Positions 30,188-39,322 of a DNA stretch of 64,000 bases are shown piece after piece. The stretch is from Amycolatopsis iheyensis (GTDB taxonomy: Bacteria; Actinomycetota; Actinomycetes; Mycobacteriales; Pseudonocardiaceae), in NCBI RefSeq assembly GCF_024703995.1, contig NZ_JAMXQV010000017.1, forward strand, positions 1 through 64,000. Direction: 5' to 3'. The notes beneath the pieces are model-generated. The model was not told the origin of the DNA and made no database searches. It saw nothing but the letters and a program-made list of their open reading frames with translations. The position numbers and the translations under genes are program-made. Position 1 is the stretch's first letter; each line of letters begins with the position of its first letter.

Positions 30188-32494
30188 TCAGCCGAACAGC
30201 GCCGGGAGGGTCTTCTCCCAGGTCTCGCGCAGCTCGTCCAGCGTGAACTCCGTGATGCCCTGCAGCTCCAGCGTGCCCGACTCCGGGTCCACGACACCCG
30301 TCTTGCGCCACGGCAGGCCGCGGGCCGTGCACATCTCCGTGAACCTGAGCTCCTCCGTGCGCGGGACCGCCACCAGCACGCGGCCCGCCGACTCGGAGAA
30401 CAGCTGGACGAACGGGTCCTGGTCGGCGTCCAGGAACACCCGGGCGCCGCACTGTCCGATCAGGACGGTCTCGACCAGGGTCTGGATCAGGCCGCCGTCG
30501 GAGAGGTCGTGGGCCGCCGAGATCATGCCGTCGCGGGAACCCGCCACCAGGATCTCGCCCAGCAGCTTCTCGCGCGCGAGGTCGACGCGCGGGGGCACGC
30601 CGCCGAGGTGGCCGTGGAGCTCGCGGGCCCACGCCGAACCGTCCAGCTCGTCATGCGTTTCGCCCAGCAGCAGCAGGGTTTCGCCCGCCTCCGCGCCGAT
30701 GCCCGTCGGGATGCGGCGGGTGACGTCGTCGATCACGCCGAGGACGCCGATCACCGGCGTCGGCAGGATCGCCGTCGAACCCGTCTGGTTGAAGAAGCTC
30801 ACGTTGCCGCCCGTCACCGGGATGCCCAGCTCGACGCAGCCGTCCGCGAGGCCGTGCACGGCCTGCTCGAACTGCCACATCACGCCCGGGTCGGTCGGGG
30901 CGCCGAAGTTCAGGCAGTCCGACACCGCGACCGGCGTCGCGCCGCCCGTCGCCACGTTGCGGTACGCCTCCGCCAGCGCCAGCTGCGCGCCGCGGTACGG
31001 GTCCAGGTAGACGAACTTGCTGTTGCAGTCCGTCGCGACCGAAACACCGCGGCCGGACGACTCGTCGATCCGGATCATGCCCGAGTCCGACGGCTGCGAA
31101 AGCACGGAATTGCCGCGCACGTACCGGTCGTACTGCGACGTCACCCATTCCTTGGACGCCTGGTTGGGCGAGGCGATCAGCTTGAGCACGTCCGCGCGCA
31201 GTTCGTCCGGAGTGGACGGACGCGGCAGCGACGCCGAGGTGTCGGCGATCAGCGCGTCCTGTGTGGACGGACGCTCGATCGGCCGGTCGTACACCGGGCC
31301 CTGGTGAGCGACCGTGTGCGCCGGGACGTCGACGACGACCTCGTCGTTCCAGGTGATGACCAGGTGCTCGCCGTCGGTGACCTCGCCGATGTCGGTGGCG
31401 ATGACGTCCCACTTGCGGCAGACCGCCATGAACGCCTCGACGTTCTCCGGCGAGACGACCGCGCACATGCGCTCCTGCGACTCGCTGGAGAGCACCTCCG
31501 CCGGGGTCATTCCGGTGGCACGCAACGGAACGCGGTCGAGGTAGATGTGCATGCCGCCGTCGCCTGCCGCGGCCAGCTCGGACGTCGCGCAGGACAGCCC
31601 GGCGCCGCCGAGGTCCTGGATGCCGACGACGAGCTTCTGCTGGAACAGCTCGAGGCAGCACTCGATGAGCACCTTCTCGGTGAACGGGTCGCCGACCTGG
31701 ACGCTCGGGAGCTTCTTGCGGCCGCCCGCCGACTCGTCACCCGAAAAGGTGTCACTCGCGAGGACGGAAACGCCGCCGATGCCGTCGAGGCCGGTGCGGG
31801 CACCGAACAGGATGATCTTGTTGCCGGTGCCGGACGCGAACGCCAGGTGCAGGTCCTCGACGCGCATCGCGCCGACGCACAGCGCGTTCACCAGCGGGTT
31901 GCCGGAGTAGGACGGGTCGAACACGAGCTCGCCGCCCACGTTCGGCAGGCCGAGGCAGTTGCCGTAGCCGCCGACGCCGGCGACCACGCCGGGCAGCACG
32001 CGCTTGGTGTCGGGGGCGTCGGCCGGGCCGAAGCGCAGCGCGTCGGACACCGCGAGCGGGCGCGCGCCCATCGCCATGATGTCGCGCACGATGCCGCCGA
32101 CGCCGGTCGCGGCGCCCTGGTAGGGCTCCACATAGGACGGGTGGTTGTGGCTCTCCACCTTGAAGGTGACCGCCCAGCCCTCGCCGATGTCGACGACGCC
32201 GGCGTTCTCGCCGATGCCGGCCAGCATCTTGGCCTTCATCTCGTCGGTGGCGGTCTCCCCGAAGTACCGCAGGTGCTTCTTGGAGGACTTGTAGGAGCAG
32301 TGCTCGCTCCACATCACCGAGTACATGGCCAGCTCGGCGTCGGTGGGCCGGCGGCCGAGGATCTCCCGGATGCGGGCGTACTCGTCGTCGGCGAGGCCCA
32401 GTTCGCGGTAGGGCTGACTGTGGTCCGGGGTCGCCCCGGCGCGCTCGGTGGTGTCAACGGTGCTGGTCACGGTGTCCGTGTCAGGGTTCGCCAC
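30188..32494 (-). CDS. purL: Phosphoribosylformylglycinamidine synthase subunit II
   Basis: The ATP-dependent synthetase subunit of FGAM synthase, working with PurQ (glutaminase) and PurS. At 768 residues it is the small-type PurL. Marks: MWSEHCSYKSSKKHLR, FKVESHNHPSYVEPYQGAAT, VGGYGNCLGLPNVGG, and QDLGGAGLSCATSELA. GTG 32494 gives MANPDTDTVT. The partners purS and purQ lie 6 kb away beyond an unrelated ABC exporter. The gene is divergent from that exporter with 154 bp between. Confidence 0.96.
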   Translation of the reverse strand: MANPDTDTVTSTVDTTERAGATPDHSQPYRELGLADDEYARIREILGRRPTDAELAMYSVMWSEHCSYKSSKKHLRYFGETATDEMKAKMLAGIGENAGVVDIGEGWAVTFKVESHNHPSYVEPYQGAATGVGGIVRDIMAMGARPLAVSDALRFGPADAPDTKRVLPGVVAGVGGYGNCLGLPNVGGELVFDPSYSGNPLVNALCVGAMRVEDLHLAFASGTGNKIILFGARTGLDGIGGVSVLASDTFSGDESAGGRKKLPSVQVGDPFTEKVLIECCLELFQQKLVVGIQDLGGAGLSCATSELAAAGDGGMHIYLDRVPLRATGMTPAEVLSSESQERMCAVVSPENVEAFMAVCRKWDVIATDIGEVTDGEHLVITWNDEVVVDVPAHTVAHQGPVYDRPIERPSTQDALIADTSASLPRPSTPDELRADVLKLIASPNQASKEWVTSQYDRYVRGNSVLSQPSDSGMIRIDESSGRGVSVATDCNSKFVYLDPYRGAQLALAEAYRNVATGGATPVAVSDCLNFGAPTDPGVMWQFEQAVHGLADGCVELGIPVTGGNVSFFNQTGSTAILPTPVIGVLGVIDDVTRRIPTGIGAEAGETLLLLGETHDELDGSAWARELHGHLGGVPPRVDLAREKLLGEILVAGSRDGMISAAHDLSDGGLIQTLVETVLIGQCGARVFLDADQDPFVQLFSESAGRVLVAVPRTEELRFTEMCTARGLPWRKTGVVDPESGTLELQGITEFTLDELRETWEKTLPALFG

Positions 32495-32648
32495 GGCCGC
32501 CAGGATACGGGGCGCTCCGGGGCACTCCGGACGGTGGGCCACCGAAAACCGGTTGCCTCCGCGGACCGCCTGTGCGCGTGTGAGCCGGCCGACACCGCGC
32601 CGGAAAATCGATCGCCATCCGCTGGTCGGCGGCTTACCGTCGGGAATC

Positions 32649-34283
32649 GTGCTTTCCGCCACATATCCCTTTCCGCCGCTGCGGCTGCCCGCGCGGCCGA
32701 GCGCGAGCCGCTTCCTGCTCGCCGTCTTCCGGGCCCGGCTGGGCTCGGTCCTCGGCGCGGCCGCGATCGGCGTCTTCTGGGCGCTGCCGGGCGCGCTGCT
32801 GCCACTGGTCGTCGGCCAGGGCATCGGCGCCATCAGCGCGCACGACGGCGCCGCGGTCTGGCGCTGGGCGCTGGCCGCCGCCGCGCTCGGCGTCGTGCAG
32901 ACGCTGACCGGGACCTGGCTGCACTTCCTCAACTACGGCCTGTGGCTGCACGGCGCGGGCTCGACGCAGCGGGCGGTGTCCGAACACACCACGCGCGTCG
33001 GCGCCGGCCTGCGGGAGAAGACGACCACCGGCAACCTCGTCGCGATCTCCACCACCGACATCAACCACATCGGCAACACCGTCGAGATGACCGGGCGCGC
33101 GTTCGGCTCGCTGCTGGCGTTCGTCGTCGTCGCGATCTGGCTGGTCTCGACGTCGCCGCTGCTCGGCGTGGTCGCGCTCGTCGGCGTGCCGGTCGCGGTG
33201 CTGGGCATCGGGCCGCTGCTGGCGCCGCTGCAGAAGCGCAAGGCGAGCCAGCGCGAGAAGCGCGGCGACGTCAACGCGCTCGGCGCGGACATCGTGTCCG
33301 GCCTGCGGATCCTGCGTGGCATCGGCGGCGAGCGGCGGTTCTTCGCCCGCTTCCGCGAGACGAGCCAGCGGGTGCGGCGCTCCGGCATCGAGGTCGGCCA
33401 GGCCGAGGCGTGGCTGGCCGCGGCGGAGATCGCGCTGCCCGGCCTGGTCACCGTGGTGATCACCTGGCTGGGCGCGCGGCTGGCCGTGGCCGGCTCGATC
33501 GACGTCGGGCAGCTCGTGGCGTTCTACGGCGTTTCGGCCTTCCTGATCTGGCCGGTCACCGCGGCGACGGAAGCGGTCGGGTCGATCACGTCCGGCCTGG
33601 TCGCGTCGCGGAAGGTCGTCGCGCTGCTGGCGATCCGCCCGAAGCTGGCGGACCCGGAGACGCCGGCCCGGCTGCCCGAAGGGCCGCTGGAGCTGGCCGA
33701 CTCCGAGTCCGGGGTGCGGGTCGCGCCCGGCCGGCTGACGGTCGTCGACTTCGGCGCCGACGGTGAGGCGGTGGCGGACCGGTTGGCCCGCTTCGCCGAC
33801 CCGGCCGAGGGCGAGGAGGTGCTGGTCGGCGGCATCCGGGCGGACCAGGTCGCGCTCGCGGAGCTGCGGCGGCGCGTCGTCTACGCGCACAACCAGGACA
33901 TCTGGTTCTCCGGCGTGCTGCGCGAGCAGCTGGCGCCGGCGCGCGCGGGCGACGTCAGCACCACCGAAGCGCTGTACGCGGCCGACGCCGAAGACATCGT
34001 CGAGGCGCTGCCCCAGGGCGTCGACGAGGTGATCGGCGAGCGTGGCCGCGAGGTGTCCGGCGGCCAGCGGCAGCGGCTGAACCTGGCCCGCGCGCTGGCG
34101 ACCGACGCCGACGTGCTGGTGCTGGACGAGCCGACGTCGGCAGTCGACGCGCACACCGAGGCACGCATCACCGAGCGCGTCGCGGCGCTGCGCCGCGGCA
34201 AGACGACGGTGGTGTTCAGTCAAAGTCCACTGTGGACACATGTGGCCGACGAGGTCTTCACGGCGAAGGGCGTGACGGTATGA
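32649..34283 (+). CDS. ABC exporter half-transporter 1, lacking Walker A and H-loop
   Basis: A 544-residue membrane-NBD fusion of the ABCB/MsbA type. Six hydrophobic helices occupy about residues 20-310. The NBD keeps the signature EVSGGQRQRLNLARAL (about 468) and Walker B VLVLDEPTSAVD (about 490). The P-loop is replaced by TVVDFGADGEAVADRL (about 364-378), with no GxxGxGKS/T. The switch His is also lost (TTVVFSQSPLW). It therefore cannot bind ATP through its own Walker A. It is coupled to the partner gene by an ATGA overlap; together they form a heterodimer. GTG 32649. Confidence 0.85.
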   Translation: MLSATYPFPPLRLPARPSASRFLLAVFRARLGSVLGAAAIGVFWALPGALLPLVVGQGIGAISAHDGAAVWRWALAAAALGVVQTLTGTWLHFLNYGLWLHGAGSTQRAVSEHTTRVGAGLREKTTTGNLVAISTTDINHIGNTVEMTGRAFGSLLAFVVVAIWLVSTSPLLGVVALVGVPVAVLGIGPLLAPLQKRKASQREKRGDVNALGADIVSGLRILRGIGGERRFFARFRETSQRVRRSGIEVGQAEAWLAAAEIALPGLVTVVITWLGARLAVAGSIDVGQLVAFYGVSAFLIWPVTAATEAVGSITSGLVASRKVVALLAIRPKLADPETPARLPEGPLELADSESGVRVAPGRLTVVDFGADGEAVADRLARFADPAEGEEVLVGGIRADQVALAELRRRVVYAHNQDIWFSGVLREQLAPARAGDVSTTEALYAADAEDIVEALPQGVDEVIGERGREVSGGQRQRLNLARALATDADVLVLDEPTSAVDAHTEARITERVAALRRGKTTVVFSQSPLWTHVADEVFTAKGVTV

Positions 34284-36025
34284 AACGGCTCCCCACGGCG
34301 TCCCGGAAGGACGTCCGGCGCTGGGCGCTGAAGACGGCGGCGGCCCACAAGCGCGAGTTCGGGCTGCTGCTCGGCGCGCTGTCGGTGTCGACGCTGATCG
34401 GGCTGGCCGGGCCGCAGCTGCTCGGCGCGCTGGTCGACGACGTCGCGGCCGGCACCACGCTCGGCCACGTCGACGTGCTGGCGGCGGTGTTCGTCGCGGT
34501 GCTGGTGCTGCAGGCGCTGGCGCGGAAGGTCGCGCGGCTGCGTGGCGCGATGTTCGGCGAGCTGGTGCTGGCCGAGACCCGCGAGGAGTTCGTCGGGACG
34601 GCGCTGCAGCTGCCGCTCGGCACGGTCGAGGCGGCCGGCACCGGTGACCTGCTCAGCCGCGCCACCACCGACCTCGGCCGGATCGACCACGCGGCGCGGT
34701 TCGCCGCGCCGGAGATCCTGATCGCGGCGGTGACCGTGGTGTTCACGGTCGTCGCGATGGTGCTGACGTCGCCGCTGCTGGCGCTGGGCCTGCTGGTCGC
34801 GCTGCCGCTGCTGGTCACCGTGAACGTCTGGTACCAGCGGCGGATCCCGTCGGTGATGCAGTGGATGCTCGACCGCTGGGCGGACCTGACCACGAGCGTC
34901 CACGAGACGGCGGAGGGCGCGCGCACGATCGAGGCGCTCGGGCTGGCCGAGCGGCGGATCGGCGCGGCGCACCACGCGCTGGACCAGAGCATCTACGGCG
35001 AACGCCGGATGCGGGCGCTGCAGCTGCGGTGGCTGCCGTCGCTGGAGATCAGCTACGTGCTGCCGCTGGCGGTCATGCTGCCGCTCGGGCTGCTCGCGTA
35101 CCTGCGTGGCTGGGCCGGGCTCGGTGAGATCACCACGATGCTGCTGTACGTCCAGGCGATGTCGGCGCCGCTGAACGAGGCGCTGTTCTGGCTGGAGGAC
35201 CTGCAGGTCGCGGCCGCCGCGGCGCGCCGGATCCTCGGCGTGCACTCGGTGGCGCTCGAGGAGTCGCCGAAGGTGACGGAGGTGCCGCGGGGCCGCGACA
35301 TCGACGTGCACGACGTCCGGTTCGCGTACACGGCCGACCGCGAGGTGCTGCACGGCATCGACCTGCGGGTTCCGCGCGGCGAGCGGCTGGCGATCGTCGG
35401 CCCGTCCGGTGCGGGCAAGTCGACGCTCGGCCGCCTGCTGGCCGGCATCGCGGCGCCGACGTCGGGTTCGGTCCGGATCGGCGGCCAGGACGTCTCGGCG
35501 CTGACCGACGACGTCCTGCGCGGCGAGGTCCTGCTGCTGACCCAGGAGCACCACGTGTTCTCGGGGACGCTGCGGCAGAACCTGGCGCTGCCGGCGCGTC
35601 GCGCGGACGGCGACTGGACGGACGACGAGCTGCTGGCGGCGCTGGCTTCGGCGGGCGCGTCGGAGTGGGTGGCGACGCTGCCGTCCGGTCTGGACACGAA
35701 GCTGGGTTCGGGCGAGCACCCGGTCCCGGCGGCGATCGCGCAGCAGCTGGCGCTGGCGCGCGTGGTGCTGGCGGACCCGCACACGCTGGTGCTCGACGAG
35801 GCGACGTCGCTGCTGGACACGGGCTCGGCGCGTGACCTGGAGCGGTCGCTGAACAGCGTGCTGGCCGGGCGCACGGTGATCGCGATCGCCCACCGCCTGC
35901 ACACGGCCGCGGCGGCGGACCGGGTGGCGGTGGTCGAGGGCGGCCGCATCACGGAGCTGGGCCCGCACGACTCGCTGCTGGAGGCGGGCGGTTCGTACGC
36001 CCGCCTGGTGGCGGCGGCTTCGTAG
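34280..36025 (+). CDS. ABC exporter half-transporter 2, degenerate signature motif
   Basis: A 581-residue partner. Six membrane helices are followed by an NBD with intact Walker A GPSGAGKST (about 374), Walker B TLVLDEATSLLD (about 503) and switch His in IAIAHRLH (about 533). The LSGGQ signature is replaced by VPAAI within GEHPVPAAIAQQLALARVV (about 479). Losses therefore complement those of half 1: one composite site (Walker A of 2 with signature of 1) is canonical, and the other is dead in both parts. Substrate unknown. Confidence 0.87.
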   Translation: MKRLPTASRKDVRRWALKTAAAHKREFGLLLGALSVSTLIGLAGPQLLGALVDDVAAGTTLGHVDVLAAVFVAVLVLQALARKVARLRGAMFGELVLAETREEFVGTALQLPLGTVEAAGTGDLLSRATTDLGRIDHAARFAAPEILIAAVTVVFTVVAMVLTSPLLALGLLVALPLLVTVNVWYQRRIPSVMQWMLDRWADLTTSVHETAEGARTIEALGLAERRIGAAHHALDQSIYGERRMRALQLRWLPSLEISYVLPLAVMLPLGLLAYLRGWAGLGEITTMLLYVQAMSAPLNEALFWLEDLQVAAAAARRILGVHSVALEESPKVTEVPRGRDIDVHDVRFAYTADREVLHGIDLRVPRGERLAIVGPSGAGKSTLGRLLAGIAAPTSGSVRIGGQDVSALTDDVLRGEVLLLTQEHHVFSGTLRQNLALPARRADGDWTDDELLAALASAGASEWVATLPSGLDTKLGSGEHPVPAAIAQQLALARVVLADPHTLVLDEATSLLDTGSARDLERSLNSVLAGRTVIAIAHRLHTAAAADRVAVVEGGRITELGPHDSLLEAGGSYARLVAAAS

Positions 36026-36091
36026 TCCGGAATGTCCGGAGTGTAGGACTGGTTACTCCCCAGGTAGGTGATCGGCTACCCGGGGAGTGCC

Positions 36092-36517
36092 ATGTCTTTC
36101 GTGATGACCGCGGCCGAGCGCGAGTCGTTTTTGAGCGGGGTGCACGTGGGGGTGCTGGCGGTGGAGCGCGCCGGCCGGGCGCCGCTGGCGGTCCCGGTCT
36201 GGTACGACTACTCGCCGGGCGGCGAGGTCCTGATCTGGATGGAGCGCGACACGGTCAAGGACCGCGCGATCTGCGCGGCGGGCCGGCTGAGCCTGGCGGT
36301 GCAGGACGAGAACCCGCCGTACCGGTACGTGACGATCGAGGGCCCGGTGGTGGCGAACGACGAGCCCCCGACGCGCGAGCAGGCGTTGCGCATCGCGGGC
36401 CGGTACTGGCCCGAGGACCAGGCTCGGGCGTATGTCGACTCGGCCCTCGGTGAGCGGTCGGTGCTCGTGCGGGTACGGCCGGAGAAGTGGCTGTCGAACG
36501 ACCAGAGCAAGGGCTGA
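36092..36517 (+). CDS. Pyridoxamine 5'-phosphate oxidase-like (split beta-barrel) protein
   Basis: A 141-residue protein of the PPOX fold, which in actinomycetes binds FMN or F420. It shows VLAVERAGRAPLAVPVWYDY, GGEVLIWMERDTVKDRAI, RLSLAVQDENPPYRYVTIEG and a VRVRPEKWLS end, matching F420-dependent/FMN PPOX enzymes. Cofactor choice cannot be fixed from sequence. ATG 36092 gives the standard N-terminus and follows GGGGAG. Confidence 0.8.
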   Translation: MSFVMTAAERESFLSGVHVGVLAVERAGRAPLAVPVWYDYSPGGEVLIWMERDTVKDRAICAAGRLSLAVQDENPPYRYVTIEGPVVANDEPPTREQALRIAGRYWPEDQARAYVDSALGERSVLVRVRPEKWLSNDQSKG

Positions 36518-36554
36518 GTTGTGGACAACTCACGTCTGCTGCGCCCGCGCTGAG

Positions 36555-36611
36555 CCGGTTCTGTCGGTGGCTCCCGGTAAAATGGTTACCGGGGGCCGAG
36601 GGCCGCCCTCA
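36555..36611 (-). repeat. Dispersed 3'-end element, copy B2 (terminator hairpin)
   Basis: Read on the minus strand it starts at the TGA of the GMC oxidoreductase and gives GGGCGGCCCTCGGCCCCCGG, TAACCA, then TTACCGGGAGCC and ACCGACAG. A 12-pair hairpin (TTACCGGGGGCC at 36585-36596 against GGCTCCCGGTAA at 36569-36580, one G-U) forms a terminator. It is nearly identical to the purQ copy at 39229-39290. Confidence 0.8.
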
Positions 36612-38168
36612 CCGCCCCCGAATCAGATCCGCGGCCTTCTCCGCCACCATGATCGTCGGCGCGTTCGTGTTCCCGCGCGGCACCACAGGCATCACCGAAG
36701 CGTCGACGACCCGCAGCCCGTCAATCCCCTGAACCCGCAGCTCAGGATCAACCACGGACCCGATCGCACACGTCCCCACCGGGTGGTAGAGCGTCTGCGT
36801 GTTCTCCCGGATGTGCTCGGCCAGCTCGGAATCACTCAGATCGTGCCGCGCGGGCAGGAACGGCTGGTCCAGGAACCGCTTCAACGGCCCGGCGCGACCG
36901 ATCTCGATCAGCGCCCGCAGTCCGGCGATCATCTTGTCCATGTCCGCCGGCTCCGCGTAGTACGCCGGGTCGATTTCCGGCTTCCACAACGGGTTCGCCG
37001 ACTTCAACCGCAGGCGGCCGCGGCTCGCGACGTCCACCAGCGTCGCCGCCGAGGTGAACCCGGGCACCGTCGGCTCGCGCATGCCGTTGTCGTAGAACAA
37101 CGTCGGCGCGACGTGGATCTGCATGTCCGGCGCCGGCAAGCCGTCCGTGGTCGGGAAGAACGCGCCCGCCTCGCCGATGTTCGACGTCAGCGGCCCGCGC
37201 TTGGTCAGCTGGTAGCGGACGAGCCCGCGCGGCGTGGCCGCGTCGACCAGGTCGGTCGTGTCCCGCGTCGACCAGATGATGCCGCACGCCGGGTGGTCGT
37301 GCAGGTTCTCGCCGACGCCCGGCAGCGCCGCGACGACGTCGATGCCGTGCTCACGCAGGTGCTCGGCCGGGCCGACCCCGGACACCATCAGCAGCTGCGG
37401 CGAATTCACCGCGCCACCGCTCAAAATCACCTCGGCCGACGCACGGGCGGTCGTCTCGACCCCGTTGTCCAAATAGGACACACCGACCGCGCGCGTGCCC
37501 TCGAAGACGACCCGGGTGGCGGGCGCGCAGGTCTTCACCGTGAGGTTCGGCCGCTCCAGCGCCGGCCGCAGGTACGCGTCGGCCGTCGACCAGCGGCGAC
37601 CCTTCTTGCAGGTCACCTGGTAGACGCCGGCGCCTTCCTGGCTCTCGCCGTTGAAGTCGTCGGTGCGCTTGAGGCCCCACGCGACCGCCGAGTCGACCCA
37701 CGCCGTCGACAGCTCGTGGGTGAACCGGCGGTCCTCGACGTTCAGCGGGCCGTCGGTGCCGTGCAGCGGGCCGTCGAGCCGCTGGTTGCCCTCGGCGCGC
37801 TTGAAGTACGGGAGGACGTCGTCCCAGCCCCAGCCTTCGGCGCCGTGGGAATCGCGCCAGCCGTCGTAGTCGGCGCGGTTGCCGCGGATGTAGATCATCG
37901 CGTTGATCGACGAGCAGCCGCCGAGCACCTTCCCGCGCGGCCAGTACGCCGGCTTGCCGGTGTGCTTCTGCTCGACCGTCTCGTAGTTCCAGTCCCACTT
38001 GGTCTTGAACAGGTTCGGGAACGCGGCGGGAATGTGGATTTCGTCCGCGGTGTCCTCGGCGCCCGCTTCGAGCAGCAGGACCCGGGCGGCCGGATCTTCG
38101 GTGAGCCGGTTGGCCAGGACGCAGCCCGCGCTCCCGGCGCCGACGATCACGTAGTCGTAGGAGTCCAC
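36609..38168 (-). CDS. GMC-family FAD oxidoreductase (choline dehydrogenase-like)
   Basis: Oxidises an alcohol using FAD. The 519-residue protein has YDYVIVGAGSAGCVLANRL for FAD binding, the GMC signature blocks GKVLGGCSSINAMIYIRG and LSGGAVNSPQLLMVSGVG, and the C-terminal catalytic HPVGTCAIGS with NTNAPTIMVAEKAADLI. It resembles choline or general alcohol dehydrogenases, but betaine genes are absent, so the substrate is open. GTG 38168. It is divergent from purS and ends in a dispersed 3'-end element. Confidence 0.9.
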   Translation of the reverse strand: MDSYDYVIVGAGSAGCVLANRLTEDPAARVLLLEAGAEDTADEIHIPAAFPNLFKTKWDWNYETVEQKHTGKPAYWPRGKVLGGCSSINAMIYIRGNRADYDGWRDSHGAEGWGWDDVLPYFKRAEGNQRLDGPLHGTDGPLNVEDRRFTHELSTAWVDSAVAWGLKRTDDFNGESQEGAGVYQVTCKKGRRWSTADAYLRPALERPNLTVKTCAPATRVVFEGTRAVGVSYLDNGVETTARASAEVILSGGAVNSPQLLMVSGVGPAEHLREHGIDVVAALPGVGENLHDHPACGIIWSTRDTTDLVDAATPRGLVRYQLTKRGPLTSNIGEAGAFFPTTDGLPAPDMQIHVAPTLFYDNGMREPTVPGFTSAATLVDVASRGRLRLKSANPLWKPEIDPAYYAEPADMDKMIAGLRALIEIGRAGPLKRFLDQPFLPARHDLSDSELAEHIRENTQTLYHPVGTCAIGSVVDPELRVQGIDGLRVVDASVMPVVPRGNTNAPTIMVAEKAADLIRGR

Positions 38169-38317
38169 GGTGCCTCCACAGCTGTTGGCGCGATGTCAAC
38201 GACTCATCATGGCGCAGGTCGGCGCGTAGGGCCAGTCTAGGCGGCCGCGGCCTGCCGAACTGGGTGAACTATGCTCGCGGGGTACCCACGACCTGCGTGA
38301 ATAAGGAGCAGCCTGCC

Positions 38318-38557
38318 GTGGCCCGAGTCGTCGTCGACGTCATGCCGAAGCCCGAAATCCTCGACCCGCAGGGACAGGCCGCGCTCGGCGCCGCCGGTCG
38401 CCTGGGGTTCACCGGGATCAAGGAGATCCGCCAGGGCAAGCACTTCGAGATCGAGGTCGACGACACGGTCGACGACGCGACGCTCGAGAAGATCGCCGAG
38501 GGCTTCCTCGCGAACCCGGTGATCGAGCAGTGGACGATCACCCGGGTGGACGCGTGA
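38318..38557 (+). CDS. purS: Phosphoribosylformylglycinamidine synthase subunit PurS
   Basis: The small structural subunit that bridges PurL and PurQ. The 79-residue protein reads VVVDVMPKPEILDPQGQAAL, then RLGFTGIKEIRQGKHFEIEV and FLANPVIEQWTI, the standard PurS fold. GTG 38318 is preceded by AAGGAG. It overlaps purQ by 4 bases (GTGA), so the two are co-translated. Confidence 0.95.
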   Translation: MARVVVDVMPKPEILDPQGQAALGAAGRLGFTGIKEIRQGKHFEIEVDDTVDDATLEKIAEGFLANPVIEQWTITRVDA

Positions 38558-39231
38558 GCGCGCGCATCGGGGTCATCACGTTCCCGGGCACGCTCGACGA
38601 CGGCGACGCGGCCCGCGCGGTCCGCTACGCCGACGCCGAGGCGGTGCCCCTGTGGCACGCGGACGAGGACCTGCACGGCGTCGACGCGGTGGTCGTCCCG
38701 GGCGGCTTCTCCTACGGCGACTACCTGCGCGCGGGCGTGATCGCCCGGTTCGCGCCGGTGATGACGCCGGTGATCGAGGCGGCGCGCGCGGGCATGCCGG
38801 TGCTGGGCATCTGCAACGGGTTCCAGATCCTGTGCGAGGCCGGGCTCCTGCCGGGCGCGATGATCCGCAACCAGGGCCTGCACTTCATCTGCCGCGACCA
38901 GTGGCTGCGGGTGGAGAACAACGACACGGCGTGGACTTCGCGGTACGACGCCGGCGCCGAGATCCTCATCCCGATGAAGAACATCGACGGGTGCTACGTC
39001 GCCGAGCAGTCCACTTTGGACGCGCTGGAGGCCGAGGGGCGCGTGGTCTTCCGGTACGTCGGCGGGAACCCGAACGGGTCGCGCAACGACATCGCCGGGA
39101 TCCGGTCCGAGAACGGGCGGGTCGTCGGGCTGATGCCGCACCCGGAGCACGCGATCGACGCGCTGACCGGGCCTTCGGATGACGGGCTGGGGATGTTCTA
39201 CAGCGCGGTGGACGCGCTCGTGAACGCCTGA
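38554..39231 (+). CDS. purQ: Phosphoribosylformylglycinamidine synthase glutaminase subunit
   Basis: Supplies ammonia from glutamine to PurL. The 225-residue class I amidotransferase has the nucleophile elbow VLGICNGFQILCEAG with Cys87, and the catalytic His/Glu in GLMPHPEHAID. GGFSYGDYLRAGVIA is the PurQ-specific block. GTG 38554 overlaps the purS stop. A strong terminator-like element begins at its own TGA. Confidence 0.96.
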   Translation: MSARIGVITFPGTLDDGDAARAVRYADAEAVPLWHADEDLHGVDAVVVPGGFSYGDYLRAGVIARFAPVMTPVIEAARAGMPVLGICNGFQILCEAGLLPGAMIRNQGLHFICRDQWLRVENNDTAWTSRYDAGAEILIPMKNIDGCYVAEQSTLDALEAEGRVVFRYVGGNPNGSRNDIAGIRSENGRVVGLMPHPEHAIDALTGPSDDGLGMFYSAVDALVNA

Positions 39232-39290
39232 GGGCGGCCCTCGGCCCCCGGTAACCAGTTTACCGGGGGCCACCGACAGTTCCGGGGCCG
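39229..39290 (+). repeat. Dispersed 3'-end element, copy B1 (terminator hairpin)
   Basis: Starts at the purQ TGA. A perfect 12-bp stem (GGCCCCCGGTAA at 39243-39254, TTACCGGGGGCC at 39260-39271, loop CCAGT) is followed by ACCGACAGTTCCGGGGCC. The left arm can also pair with the second CCGGGGCC near 39282-39289, giving two exclusive hairpins. Same sequence family as copies at 8167, 30114 and 36555. Confidence 0.8.
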
Positions 39291-39322
39291 CGGACACTAC
39301 TTGTCCACAGCCCCGGACCACG

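Noticed and set aside
30509..33766. 1085-codon open frame on the plus strand
   Set aside because: It is antisense to purL and then out of frame over the ABC gene; the translation is Arg/Ala/Val-rich with no domain. Long antisense frames are normal in DNA of this GC content.
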